This document shows positions 35,988 to 48,870 of a DNA stretch of 64,000 bases, piece after piece. Each line of letters begins with the position of its first letter. Position 1 is the stretch's first letter. A program made the translations under genes and the position numbers. The notes beneath the pieces are model-generated. The model ran no database searches. It worked only from the letters and a program-made list of their open reading frames with translations, and was not told where the DNA came from. This DNA comes from Diploscapter coronatus (taxonomy: Eukaryota; Nematoda; Chromadorea; Rhabditida; Rhabditidae). The stretch lies in assembly GCA_964036155.1 (NCBI GenBank), contig OZ038423.1, positions 1,612,001 to 1,676,000 on the forward strand. Direction: 5' to 3'.

Positions 35988-38978
35988 TGAAACCTGAAAG
36001 AAAGAGTACGAAAGTGTTGCAGATCGGAATTCTTTTATCTTTCATGCACCCCCTACACATCATTGTGCAATGTTAGCAAATATCAAGCAAAGATGAACAA
36101 CCTTAGATAATTTGAATTTTCGTTGAAAATTTTGAGAGGTCAAATATTTGCAATTTTCAAACTTTCACTTTCTTATCAGGTTTAGTATCTAAAGCTACTA
36201 CCTTCGAGGGAAAAATCATCATTGAGATGAAACTAGAAACAACGAGTGATCAAATCACGGGATTTTGATAAAATTGAAATGTACGTTTTCCATGATAATT
36301 CATTTTTGGAGAATTTGCAATTATCGATTATTCAGTTACCTACTTGGGAATGCGAATGAATTAACTTCATAAATTTTGATATCATTCAAAAAACCGTTAA
36401 AATACTTTAGCTTGGCAACAGCGGAAAAAGTTAACCTCGCAAATCTCACTATTAAAATAACTAGACAAGTGCAAATGCGTTGAAAATCTCAGAGACATTG
36501 ACAGAAAGTTAACTCTATCAAATTTGATCAATCAATTGATTTGAAGACAATTATCAGGCGGTTAATTGATTGAGAAACATTTGAAATACAAAGGTCAAAA
36601 TTGAACTTTTCAAATATTTGGTTAAATGGGACATAATATTCAAGATAATGTCTGTTCCATTTGAAATGGCAGCTCGAACCATCTTTGATCCTCAAAGAGC
36701 GTGCCACTCACTACACTATGACAATTTGTGCAATGTGTGTAATTCTCAGGTTTTACTCTGCGAAATATTGGAACCACTATTGTCATGCTATTTTTGAGCA
36801 TATGAGAGGAGCCTCACTTTGTTTCTCTCCATCTTCCTCTCACTTCTGTTGAAGAATATAGGAAGAAGAAGAAGCGTAAATTGAATATTTCAAAAGCTTA
36901 TTCATAGACAGTTCTACTTGTCGTAAGATAGTGGCACGTTCTTTGAAGTTGAAAGATGGATAGAGTTGCCATCACGATTGAAATTTACAATATCAGTTTA
37001 AATCCAATTAGAAATTTTGATAAATAAAATATGCAAAATAATATTTTAAAAAAAAAACTTGTTCGTCATAGTTTTGATATCAGTTTATTTCTAGAGTGAT
37101 TTTAACAACGAATGCTAGCCAAGAGAAGGAAAGAAAAACATTAGGAAACTACTCCAGAGTCTGCGAAATAAAAAAAAACTGAAGGGGTTGAGCGAGAAGA
37201 GACAAACTGGCGGGCAAAGGTCCTTCACGTCCACTTCTGAAAAGTTTATTCTTGGAGCAATGAATAAATTAAACCTTGTAATTTTTTGTTTTCTAATCAA
37301 AGTCCTAAAGTAATAAAAATTGAATTTTCGAGCTTTCTATATCATTTCTATCATATCCTGACATTGAATTAGTGCGCTTATTTGTTTGCTTGAGCAATAA
37401 TTTGTTTCTCCAGACTGTTTTCGCTAAATATACGAAAGATAAATAGAAAAAGAATGAGTAATTGTTTGCATACTGTAGTTCCAAAGGGATCATGCAAGGG
37501 TATTAAAATTTACACATGGTAATTATAAAATCTGTATATTTTGTTTGATGTAACTTTTCAGTAACTTATTTGAAAACATTAAATGAATTCGAAAGATGTC
37601 AGAACTTGTGGTGCATTTCATGAGTTCATATGAGAACTCAATCGCTTATGCTATACTTTGTTGATCGGCGTTACTTTTTGTATCTCAATAATCGTCGTTT
37701 CAATTATCTTGCCTACGTAATAATCCAAGTATTATAAAATAAAATATCTCCTACGTAGTGACGGATTAACTGCATGAGTAATGGTTTGGTGGGTGCATTT
37801 GTGCAAGTACGAATGTAGTCTAAAAGAGAGCAAACATAACTGAACTGGAACGAAAAAAAAACCATTGCGAGTCCATAATGGTCTCAACTCATTCTTCGTC
37901 CGATCTTTTTCCTGTATTTACAGAAACTTTTTTCAGTTGGCCTTCTTTTCTAACATCGACTCATCGTTCTCTATCATGCAGAGTCTTAGTATCAAAGATA
38001 AAATTGTAAGAATGTGAGGAATATTTGCCATTCCAATACAAATCATTGTGTACATAAACCTTGTGGAAAGGCTGAACTACTGGCTATTTGGAGTTTTGAC
38101 CACGAAAGCATTCTGTCGAATTTTTAATGTAATATTGGATTCAATATCATTTAATAGAATGTGCTAAATTTTCATATTTTGCTTAGAATAAATAATTTGC
38201 AGAACCTGTTGGAAGAAAGTTTTAGACAATCTATTTATCATGATGTTGAAACGGATAATAAGAGATAAATTTCTTTTTATCAATACATCTGTCAGTAAAA
38301 TTAAAAAGAAAATTAGTAGTTTTTCAACGAAATTTGATAAAGGCATTAACCAATAAGTAGAAGTTGCTGAAAACACAATGCCATCAAGCGCGCATAAACA
38401 TCATTTACATAGTCTTTCCACAAAGTTTGTTTTTTTCACATCAATTTATCAGGTATTGTTACATTTGATTTTATGATATTTCGCTCCTTTCTTTCATTTG
38501 TAATTTTCAAAAGTAAATATTGAAAAGTCTATGGCTTTTTTTAAGAGAATACTGTATGATTTAAAACTGATGAGTCGTAGAAAATTAAAACGGTTATTAG
38601 CAAAAATGGGAGGAGTTTGTGGGTCTTTAGCTCAAAAAATTTGAGAAATACGGCAATTATAAAAGGGAAAATGTTGAATGACTAACTACACAACTCCTAC
38701 TAGTTGTGGTTTTGGTTGCTCTTGGTCAACATACTGTACGCTCTCGTATGATATTATGTTTTGTACCCATTTGTTCCACATTATTTCGAAATGTGCATCC
38801 TTGTTGTGTTTGAATCGTGAAATATCAAACTTATGCAAATCGTGTGATTAAATTTTCACTTCAACCTTGACAATTGTAGAGCTTTCTACGACAGATCGAG
38901 AAATAATCTCTACTTCGAACTATCTATAAATTCTTGTGGCTTCAAGTCATCTTGCAAATCGAATTCACACTCTGATTC
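35988..38978. other. 3-kb intergenic region with a dispersed repeat copy
   Basis: Holds one copy of a roughly 300-bp repeat (37216-37513). No other exon was recognised. Confidence 0.45.
37216..37513. repeat. Dispersed ~300-bp repeat, copy A
   Basis: Runs from tccttcacgtccacttctga to catgcaagggtatt, and is matched in the same orientation by 60200-60494 at most positions, with small indels. Read on the - strand it contains an acceptor-like aaacttttcag followed by an open frame (EVDVKDL) in both copies, so it may derive from the 5' part of a gene or transposon. Confidence 0.8.
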
Positions 38979-40385
38979 ATGCTTCGGGCCATTGGAAGTC
39001 TATTACTCGCAACGATCATACAAATTTGTAGGTTATTTATTTTTGCTGCTTTTTCATTTTGAAAATTTTTAGCATTGACATTCGACGATAGCGGGTGGGG
39101 TTATGATAGCACGAATGGTCCTCACACATGGGGAAATCGCTGTAACCTCGGATCCCAGCAGGTTTAAAAGAATCTTTCGTATTTTATGCGTTCTTGCCAG
39201 AAATTATTTCATTTGTTAAAATGAATTAAGTCTGAGTTTATAATTTCTGAAGAGATTGAGTATTGAAAAAAGTGAAATTTAGAGCCCAATCGACATAAGA
39301 TCTGCTGATGTGGATTGCACGACAATGCACAATTTGAGTCTGCTGAAATACGATACACCTGGAACTGTTGAAATCACCAACAATGGACGAACATGTATTT
39401 TTCCATAATAAAATTGAAATGTTTTTAAAAAATCGTTTCAGTGATCATAACTGGGTTTGATAAATGGAAGAATCGACCGCTAATGCGAGGCACTGGACTC
39501 GATTACACATACAGATTGGAGCAAATACACTTCCACTGGGGATATGATCGAGCTAACGGATCGGAACACACTTTCAATGGAAGATACTATCCTGCAGAAG
39601 TAAAAGATTTTCATCACTCACTATTGACAATAATCAGGAAATAGTTTCTGAAATTCTCTACTTGCAATGTAACTTATATTGAGAAAAAGTTTTCATCTTC
39701 GAAATTGCAAAGATCGGAGTTTTGTCGAGTTGATAAATTTATAAAAAAAAAAAAATCTTCTCACTGACAATCTTATTGCTAGATTCACTTGGTGCACGTT
39801 CGTGAAGGAATGAGCCTAGCAGAAGCTAGTGAGCTCAAAGATGGACTGGCAGTTCTGGGAATTTGGATGACGGAAGGAAAGAACGAGAAGAATTTCGCTC
39901 AAATCAATGACAAATCGGAATCTGTACAATTTGAAGGCGAATTTTCTTAAACCCAACCAATCATCTTGGAAATAAAACTACTTTAGGTGATCATGCTAAA
40001 TTGGACAAGTTCCAACTCAAAAGGCTCCTACCCAAACGCACTACTTCATTCTTTCGGTATGAAGGAAGCCTTACAACCCCATCCTGCAGTGAAATCGTCA
40101 GATGGACGATGTTGGCTGAACCACTTGAGATATCTACTAAGCAGGTCATTTTCATTTAATGTAAAAAACAAAAAACATTTAAAATAAAATTAAATGCAAA
40201 GTTCTAAATTTTAAAATATTCAGTTTAATCGATTACGAGCTCTAACCGATAAGCAAGGAGTATCGATAAGCGGCAATAGTCGACCTGTACAGCCGCTGAA
40301 TGGACGCAGAATTATTTATCGACCACAAAAAAACTGTGGTCATTCACCGTCTTTGTCGTCGAAATCAGAGGAAATTGGTGGTTGA
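38979..40385 (+). CDS. Secreted alpha-carbonic anhydrase
   Basis: Seven exons in phase, 293 aa. Signal peptide MLRAIGSLLLATIIQIS, then FDDSGWGYDSTNGPHTWG and SPIDI (family start), zinc ligands in QIHFHWG and in IHLVHVR, the GSEHTFNG motif around the proton-shuttle Glu-His-Thr network, GLAVLGIWM, and GSLTTPSCSEIVRWTM (the substrate-pocket Thr-Thr). Reaction: CO2 + H2O to bicarbonate + H+; the signal peptide predicts export to the secretory path or outside the cell. No C-terminal GPI or membrane anchor seen. The fifth exon ends TTTGAAG with a GC donor (39937). All catalytic residues I looked for are present, so it should be active. Confidence 0.93.
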
Positions 40386-41457
40386 GAATGTAACAAAAAT
40401 GAATCTGATACTGTCAAATATCCTTGCACTTATTGTTAGAATTATACCGGGTGTTTCAAGTTTATCTCCCCAATTTACTTTTTGAATAACTTTTTAATTT
40501 TCTATCCAAATTGAGTACGGTTTTTGCATGGTACTCTCCTTACGTAATGGTTTTGTTTGGTATAGCTCTTGAGTTGAAACCAATTATCCACACCCATAAA
40601 ACCACCTGCTTATGAAAAGCTAATTTTTTATATCTAGGAAAATTTTCAGAAATTCATAACCTCCTTATTTCTGAACCAAATTGAATGATTTTTTTATTCT
40701 GTCGATCTTGAATAGGGGAATAAAGTAAAAATATAAAGAAAATTTTTTAGCTTCACTTGGCAAGGCTCGAGGTTTCAACCGTGATTTTACTCTGAAAGTG
40801 ATCTAAATTCACTGAAACTTGGGCGACATTTGAAAAAAGTCATGAGTTCTTTAGAAAAAAATCATTTTTATGAGTATTGAAGTGAAAGATTAAAGAAAAC
40901 TATCGAAATCTTACTTGATATAGCTAATATCTCAGGAACTATCACTAGTGCACATAAGAACACCATACTCGGAATTAACCTAAATCTTACTTTTATTTAA
41001 ATCTAACAAGAATAATAAATAGACAATAACCCGCAGAGCACACGGATGTTGATGATCGCGCTGCATATAAAAGTGAATTGCTCATATCACTCCACTGCCT
41101 TTTATCTTTCGAACTGTCCTGTCGCTATAAGGAACAAAATATTGAGCATTTCATGAAACGCAGTTAACAATATCCATGTTCGATAAAATATTTTCAAAGA
41201 CACTTTTGAACGGGAATTTTATACTAACTCACGTGATTTCTTATTCTTATCTACAAAAAAACAGATCAAAGCTATAATGAAACAGTTAAACGTGACGAAT
41301 AAAATTATTTCGCGCTAAAAGCACATGACGTTATGATTACAAAAGTAGGATTAATGTGATAAATACTATAATGAGCTTTTACAGAAATCTGATTTGAAGC
41401 CAGAATGCAGGATTGGCTAACTATTGCTGTTATTTGAAATAATTGAAATTGTTTATT
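40386..41457. other. Intergenic; convergent 3' ends
   Basis: AT-rich DNA between the carbonic anhydrase and acid phosphatase genes. No exon, hairpin family member or mobile-element end was recognised with confidence. Confidence 0.4.
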
Positions 41458-43391
41458 TCACTGATTTACGCTAATTTGGTTTCTTCTATTATTATGAACG
41501 ATTCCTATTGAAGGCATGAAGCGACCATTCAAGCTGCAGTTATTGGTTGGCATTCCTAAAGATATAAATTTCATAAAACCATCCAAATAAAATAAAGATA
41601 AAAAAAAAAAACTTGCCGCATTGATGTCGTCAGGCAAATACGATTTACTTCGATTGACGAAGATATCGAATGGGCATTCATCGACTGGCGGGCAGCCGGA
41701 AATCATACTCGTGAAGTTGATCGATCCCATTTTGGAGTTCGGATAGTAGAACGTCTAAAATCGTTTCGAATTAAAACAACTTATTTTTTGTCAGATTACC
41801 TTCACGACATAATTTTCATTATCCTTCTTCCATAACTCCAACGTGACCATTGAAGTGAAGTCGGGATTTCCCGTTCCCAACAATCGTTCTTTCACATCGA
41901 ATATTCGAAGTAGCGGTACGATCGTAGTGTCGTGCTGAATGCAGCAATTCTTAGAAATCCGTTTTCCAATTCTTTTCTTTCGAATTATTGTAGTTAGAGT
42001 ACGCTAGAGTTATGTTGACACTTACCGCACCGTAAGCGACCACCTTGTAGGTTTCATTGCTGCTATTCATCATGAGCTGCATATTTCCTATCCAAGTTTT
42101 CAGCAGATTCCCAGCTCTCAATCGGTTCATTTCATGGCTTGCAGGTTCTCCGAAACCAGCTAAAATTTCTTTTTACCATATTTTTTCAAATATTATATTT
42201 CTCACGTCCTCCACAGACATATTCGAATGTCATTTCTCGGACTTGCATCGCTTCATCGAACGCCTTCTGATCCAGCCAAGAAGGCAGCGTGAAGTTGAAT
42301 GAATCGTGTTCCAGCCTTATGCAATCGAAAAAGTCCAGCACTCCTCGTGCATCCGTTATTTTTATACCGGTATTCATGTAGACCTTTTCTAATAGCACCT
42401 AAAATAAGTTCCAATGGCTTGTAAAGATAACTTGGGGAGAGACAAGGTCAGTTATCGATCTATTTGTCGTTTTAGAAACATACCATTTTGGAATATTAAT
42501 CTTCGATTCCGAAATGTGTCATTTTTAAAAATATTTTATGGAATAAAATGCAATAAATAAATACTAACGCCGTGGGAAATCAATAGCCACTCGAGATATT
42601 TCGGGTTTGATGCTCGTTCCGTGTAGATTTCGAGATCTCTCGGACAGCTGTAATCGACTTGGAGAAGCTGAAAAATTTGAATCTCAAAATTTAATCGATA
42701 CACTTGTTAAGAATATTTTCATCCAACTTAGGAAGCTAATGTAAAGTCTAATGGTTTAAAACGACAAGCTTCACGTAAGGTCTGATCAGTGTCTAATGTG
42801 TACGTGTGTTCTACCTTATCTTCAGTTAATGGAGCCGAATGAATTGGAACCGGGGACCAATTTCCCGGCCAGACACTAGTGTTTTTAGGATATGTTCCTT
42901 CGGAATTCGAGTAAAATCCAGCGAAGAGAGAACTCGCCGTTTGAAGACATCGTGGCATGCCACAGGCCTGCATGTAGATCTGAATTAGAAAATCTTCCTT
43001 TAGTTTTTCTTGAAAGTCCTACATCCCATCGCTTATAGTTTGGACTCATGAATTTCAACGTGTCGATGTAACGTCTTTTCAGGGTCAATCCGATCGTTAT
43101 CGCTTGAGTCATTCCGTCCTAAATATGATGTTTTAGTTTCTCGAAAATAATTCATCTTCCTACCGGTAGCAATTCTCCCTTTGGCCACTGATTCCAGTAG
43201 CTCAAATAGGGATCATCTGGATAGCATTCTAACGGTGTCCTAATTCCATGTCGAAATAGCTACAATGGAACAAGCTTTAATGGGCGCAGTTTTTGAGAAC
43301 CTACCAAATTCACCTGCACCAATTCATCGGCATGGATATTCAAAAAGTAATATTGAAATGCAATGATAAAAATCAAGTAATAGAGGTGCAT
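41458..43391 (-). CDS. Histidine acid phosphatase
   Basis: About ten exons in phase, about 420 aa. Seen: N-terminal signal peptide (MHLYYLIFIIAFQYYF), the catalytic LFRHGIRTP with the phosphorylated His, IYMQACGMPRCLQTASSLFAG (where the family has a conserved Arg), SWLDQKAFDEAM, the proton-donor HDTTIVPLL, and Cys-rich CPPVDECPFD near the C-terminus. Family role: hydrolysis of phosphate monoesters at acid pH in lysosome, gut lumen or outside the cell; nematode members are often intestinal. The C-terminus lacks a clear membrane anchor. A splice-acceptor-like attcattcag stands 15 nt before the start. A CTTATCA (GATA-type) site lies upstream at 44135-44141. Confidence 0.92.
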
Positions 43392-45400
43392 GTCTTACAC
43401 GACCTGAATGAATGATAAATGAACATTTCTGCACATGTAATTTTTGTGATATGTACCCTGGCGGCAGTACAGTTCCTGTCTGAAATATGCACTGCTAGAG
43501 GCAATGTGATTGCGTGATTGTAAAATTTCCTTCGAATGACTCTTCTTTCCTGGAAGCCCTTACAGTCCATTTATTTCTAGGCGCTGTGGAGCAAGAATCA
43601 TAAGGGAGTAGTGATAAACTTTCACAAAATGCTTTATCAATTTTAGATGCACTCACTTTGTTTATCGCTACTTTACGTCGACACATCGTGGACAACTTTT
43701 TTTCCTTGCAACCTAAACGGGTGATATGAAGAGCAATTTTTATCAGGCTTCTGAGAAAATATCAATTGTTTGATTCGAGATACACCCGACCAACTGAATA
43801 CAACCCAGTTTCGTTCGTGATATCGCACATTTTCCGTGCCACTCGGGGTTATCTACAATTGCTTCCTTAAAATTTCACAATAGCGAAAAGGCGATGATTC
43901 ATACGTTTTCAGGGAATTCTAATTGCATTCCAGCATGCATAATTAAGGAACAAAGAAATTTTTAAATCATTGAATTTCATCATACGCACTCTGAAGCAAA
44001 GTAGGAAAAAAGTAAAAATGCCCCAAGGTCATGAAGACAGAGCAAAATTGTCTAAACTAAAATTAAATATTATTCTTTAAGAGTTAGTGTAACATATTCA
44101 GCAGTAGATTGATAGCACAATCATTTAATCGTCACTTATCATCAACTAGCAGAAAATCATCATTCTACAGTAGACTTGCAATCGTCAATTGATGATAAAA
44201 ATAGAGATGAACTGAGGTTTAGAAATGAACTTTCTCTGTTTGCATAGACCACATTTCATGAGCGGAAAGTTCGAAATTGATATAGGCTTTCATTTGTGAA
44301 ATAAGACCATAATCCCACAAAGTGCGAAATTGTACGGTAAATGAAAATAGAGAAAGAGCAACGAAAGATCAGCATTCAGGGGGAAAATAGATTAATTGTT
44401 ATTCTTAAAATAAATACCCAACGATTAAACCACGATTTTAGTTTTATCATAGGTTTAAATGAAAACGAAAAATCTAGAAACATGCAAAACTCTCAGAATA
44501 ACTATATCTGCGCAATATAAACTGATGATGGGTTCTTATATGGACTTTGGATTTTCCATACATGAATATTTTAGAAAGTAATGTTTGAAAACACAGTAAA
44601 ATATCCTGTGATGTGGATCAAAATCCAAATGCTCTCTGTTTAATACAAGTACGATTGCACATCGTCATTGGAGTGATGTTTGAGCATAGATTGCGATGCA
44701 CACGAGCGCCTTCCTGTTTGTGAATCAGTTATCATTTGATGGCTCTTTTTCTTCTTTTCTCGCCCCTTACCTCTTCCGAAGAAGCTGCGTAGACCGGTGT
44801 GATCTCACAATGGTCTCTACAGGTAACTTTATGACCCCATCAACAAACAAATGCTCCCAACCGACTCCCACTTTTCGCCACTTTGATATCATAAAATAGT
44901 CTAAGCGTGGGTATGGAGATACTTAAGGGTGATTATCTGACGAGTCGGGCGGTAGCAAACAACATCGCCTAGATATTAGCGTAAGTTATCGTAACCAATA
45001 TTTATATTCAAAAGCCTTTTGCTATCTTATTTTAGTCTATAGAAGAGAAGGGATGTTTAAAATTATTATGCAAGAGTCGTAGCTTCTTACTTCGGAACAC
45101 TGATTTTTCCTTGAAATTTTATAGGCTTAGCGGACGTGCCCATAACTTTATAAGACGTGATTTCAGTAGTGAATGAATAGATTATTTTGTGTCCCATTTT
45201 CAAATCAGTGCTTGTCTTTGATACGTTCCGATCGCCTCATTTTCGTCATGTTTGGAAACCATTTCCTCAGAAACTGACATAGCAAAATAATCTTGGATCT
45301 ACAAATTATAACTTTGATTCTGGTGCAGATTGCAGATTCATCACTTATTTAGAATGATCCTAGGCCTGTGTTAGGAGTTTTGAAAGTTTTCATATTCAGA
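43392..45400. other. Divergent intergenic region, acid phosphatase / sugar transporter
   Basis: 2 kb that should hold both promoters. Includes a CTTATCA site. No exon recognised. Confidence 0.4.
44135..44141 (-). promoter_or_regulatory. GATA-type site upstream of the acid phosphatase
   Basis: CTTATCA (TGATAAG on the gene strand), about 745 nt upstream of the start. Intestinal nematode phosphatases are known to be driven by ELT-2 through such sites; here it is motif evidence only. Confidence 0.25.
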
Positions 45401-47861
45401 ATGCCTTCCCTATCGATTCATTTACTGTCAATTGCTCTGTGTCTGTCATCGGGCTTTCAACAAGGATACATTGCCTCTGTCATCAATCAGCCCTACAAAC
45501 AAATCCAGCAATACATCAACGATTCGTGGGTCATTCAATTTGGACAACCTATCGGCCCGGCAACTTTAGTAATGGCTATTCAGGGATAGTACAATTTTCA
45601 AGTCATTGACTTCTTAGGATCTCATCTGGTCGTTCCTGAATGTCTGTTTTCCAATAGCGACAATATTCGGTCAGCTCTTCGCTAACATCGCCTGTGCTAG
45701 ACTTGGAAGGAAGAAAACGGCGATTTTGGCAACGGCTCTTTATGTAAGGTCTACAGTTGTAGCTTACTTTGGAAAACTTCTCTATTTCAAAAATGTCGAA
45801 ACACATTCGTTCTGGTTTCAATTTTACTTTTCCAAATTCAATACCTGTCTTGTTCAGCAAACTTACTGAGACAGGAGTAAGTTCTTCTAGATCCCTGGAA
45901 CACTGCTGTGTGGATTGTCGAAATATCTGATGCCAGCATTCGAGCTGCTATTCGTGGGTCGAATCATTTGGTCGTTCGCAAATGGGTTGAGCAGCGTGAA
46001 TGCTACTATCTGGATAGTCGAGTGCGCACCGCCGAAGATACGAGGGCGGATGGCCTCGCAGCAGGAGGTCGCAATGGCACTTGGTATTCGCATTCATAAT
46101 CGGATATCGTTTAGCAACGACCATATTTTAGGTTCTTTAACCACGCAAGGGTTGGGAGTACTCTTCTCTACGGACGAACTTTGGCCCTTCAACTTCTTTC
46201 CAAATTGCCTTATAGCTTTGGTCAATATTCTGATGTTCATCCCAATTTATGAGTCTCCGCAGTACATCATGGAGAAATATGGTGACGTCGATATGGTATG
46301 TGGACAAACTCTGCATTTGAATACTGAAGAATTCCGTTCAAGGCTCGCAAGGCTTTAGCCAGCTACCATGGGTGCTCAGTCACTGATGAATCTGTAGACC
46401 AAGAAATGCGCATTTGCGAAGAAAGTATTGAGAAGGGGAAGAAGACTTCTGATCAGAAGGTATTTTCCATACAGAAAAAAGAAACTAGAATAAGTTTCTT
46501 CAGGTTGAAAAACCAACCATCAAGACGGAGTATACCAGCAACGAGATAATGTTCATGCCTTGGAGATCGAGAGACCAAGCTTCGCAACTCATCCGACATG
46601 CTGCTTGGTTGGGTGTCATGGTCAAGGTATTCTGAATAAATTATGCGAATTGAGAAATAAATGGGCAATCAGGCTGAATTCGAATTCATTTTGAATCCCC
46701 CGTAAATCAAAAGATGAAACTTTGCCGTTTAAGAGTTCTCTCTATACTGCCTTTCCATATCGTTATCTCCAGTTCCATAACACGAATGAGATGCAAAGAG
46801 CGTTCCTACCCACAAGAGTATTGCATTTTCCACAGACTCTGATAAAATAACAATAAGAATAGTTAAGAAATTAATTACCATAATTTAAAATTAGATCGCG
46901 TACGTCTTCACGGGTGCGAGATGTTTGCGGTCCTACTCAACCTTTATTCTGTATGGTCTGTCACATTGGGGATACTACCAGGCCAATCTGGGATCTTTCA
47001 TTATTGGTATTCGATTTTCGCGCTAACTATTTTGGACCATCAATTTCGTATTAGGACTTGTTCGAGTACCTGTAACTCTTCTCCCAGTCTTTCTCGTTGA
47101 TCGCATTGGCCGTAGACCTCTTATTGTTGGATCGACTTTCATTTCATTCGTATCGTTGATTTTAATGATGGTATCGATTGATATTGGACCGAGTTGGAAG
47201 GTAGACACTACCATTTGTAAAAATTAACTCTCATCTATTGCGACAATTCAAATAAAATAGCTGAAGCATTATTTTAAACAAATATAAGAAGTTAATTATT
47301 CCAAATGTCTTTAATCCTCACAAATCCACGATTATTTTTACGTACCATTCCCATTCAGATAGGCACATTCGTCGGTCTGGCACTGCTCCTACTCATCAAC
47401 ACCTGCGGAATCGGCAGTGTTTCTCGTTTCTACTCTGCCGAACTTGTTCCTCGTCACCTTCTACTCTCATCTGTAGCGACTTTGACGATGTTCGAATCTA
47501 TATCGAAGATAGCTGTCGAATTTGCCTTCTATCCAGTGGCTAATGTGGTTAGTCTTTCAAATTTTTGAGTTGACGACAATCGATCTAGAAAAATACTCTT
47601 TCTTATGTTTGACTATCGGATATTCAGATCGGCGCCCAAGCTCTTTTGTTATTCATCGTTCCCACAGCCATCCTGACTATCGCAATGTGGTTTTGGTGCC
47701 CGGAAACTAGTCGTAAAACTGTTAATGAGGTTCGTTCTGATGTTGAAATCATAAAAATCTTCTCCTACGCAAAAATTCCTGATAAGATAATTCTACAAAA
47801 ATTTTAGGTTCTCAATGAAATGGCTCAACGCAGGAAATTAGATGTGTCTTTCCCGATGTGA
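45401..47861 (+). CDS. GLUT/SLC2-type sugar transporter (MFS)
   Basis: About eleven exons in phase, about 470-500 aa. Seen: hydrophobic N-terminus with SSGFQQGYIASVINQPY (helix 1 and the loop that is glycosylated in GLUTs), WSFLNVCFPIATIFGQLFA, ARLGRKKTAIL (loop 2-3 G-R-K/R), VGRIIWSFANGLS, ECAPPKIRGRMASQQEV, PIYESPQYIMEK (PESPR-like, end of helix 6), VDRIGRRPLIVG (second-half G-R-R), YSAELVPRH, and WCPETSRKTVNE (PETK-like, end of helix 12). Role: facilitated transport of hexoses or related polyols across the plasma membrane. Exon 1 ends at 45568 (TTA before gtaatg). The start lies one base after attcag, a strong trans-splicing candidate. Confidence 0.9.
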
Positions 47862-48870
47862 ACTCTCGATTTGATGCTCAAATAGTGACTTTGGGAAAAT
47901 TCTCAGGCCAGTAGAGATAACTTTTTCGAAAGATTTCTGCCAGTTCTACTTAATACCGGTAAATAGATTAACTTATGCCATGAAATGATTTATGTCACCA
48001 TTTTTCTTTCATCGATTGCATTTTATGTTAGTTTTTATTTCTGTAAAATTTATTTTTCTAAACCTTCTAAAGTACATACCATTGTATGGTTTTTCATACG
48101 ATAACTATTGACTTATTCTAGGATTATTCCTCAAAGTATTTTACTTATCAGTTTGTAAACATTTTGCAGACCAAAATAAAATGTGCGAATATGCTTCGTC
48201 ACAATGAACTGGCAATTAACGAATAAAAACATGCCATCAAGTATCAATAAAATTACCAACGATCGGAAAACCATCCTGGCGTTTCAATACGTTGTGCCAA
48301 TATTTGCCGATAAAAATTCGTATTTCAACAATGAATGAAGAGTATTTATTTACGTAGCAAATTATCGGTGTGAAACGAAGGGAGACAACGCACAAAAACT
48401 CATAACTATCAAATTGTTTGGTGCAATAACTGTTGACTAAAACCTATGATTTGTACCCAAAATGACGGATTCAAATTCAACCGAATAATACCCAGGAAAA
48501 TAACACATTCCGTATTTCATATGCGAGAGTATTTGCGAAAACTAGTGATTTTATCTTCGATTGTTGTTGACTCATTGAATATCGACTCGCATACGTATGC
48601 CGACAATAATTCTTCGACAAGTGATGTTTGGTTGGACTTTGTCCTTATTTTATGAGATACCATATACGGAACTACCATTGAACGGTTCAAAATCTACTCA
48701 TCATGTCCAGGAAATTTTGATAGAAATCGGCGAAAACCGTAATGTACATAAAAAGTTGAAAACGGGAAAATCACAATGACTTAATTATATCAAAGTGAGG
48801 AAGGAAAAATATACAACGAAATGAAATTTTGTACATGAAAATGCTGAAAAACTATCCAATTAGTGAAAAA
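47862..48870. other. Intergenic; convergent 3' ends
   Basis: About 1 kb between the sugar transporter and CLN3 genes. No exon or repeat family member seen. Confidence 0.4.

Noticed and set aside
40441..40470. accgggtgtttc as a transposon terminus
   Set aside because: No inverted partner, target duplication or transposase found within reach.
45569..45617. Apparent loss of a donor in the sugar transporter
   Set aside because: A canonical gtaatg earlier (45569) gives a phase-correct exon end, so there is no lesion.
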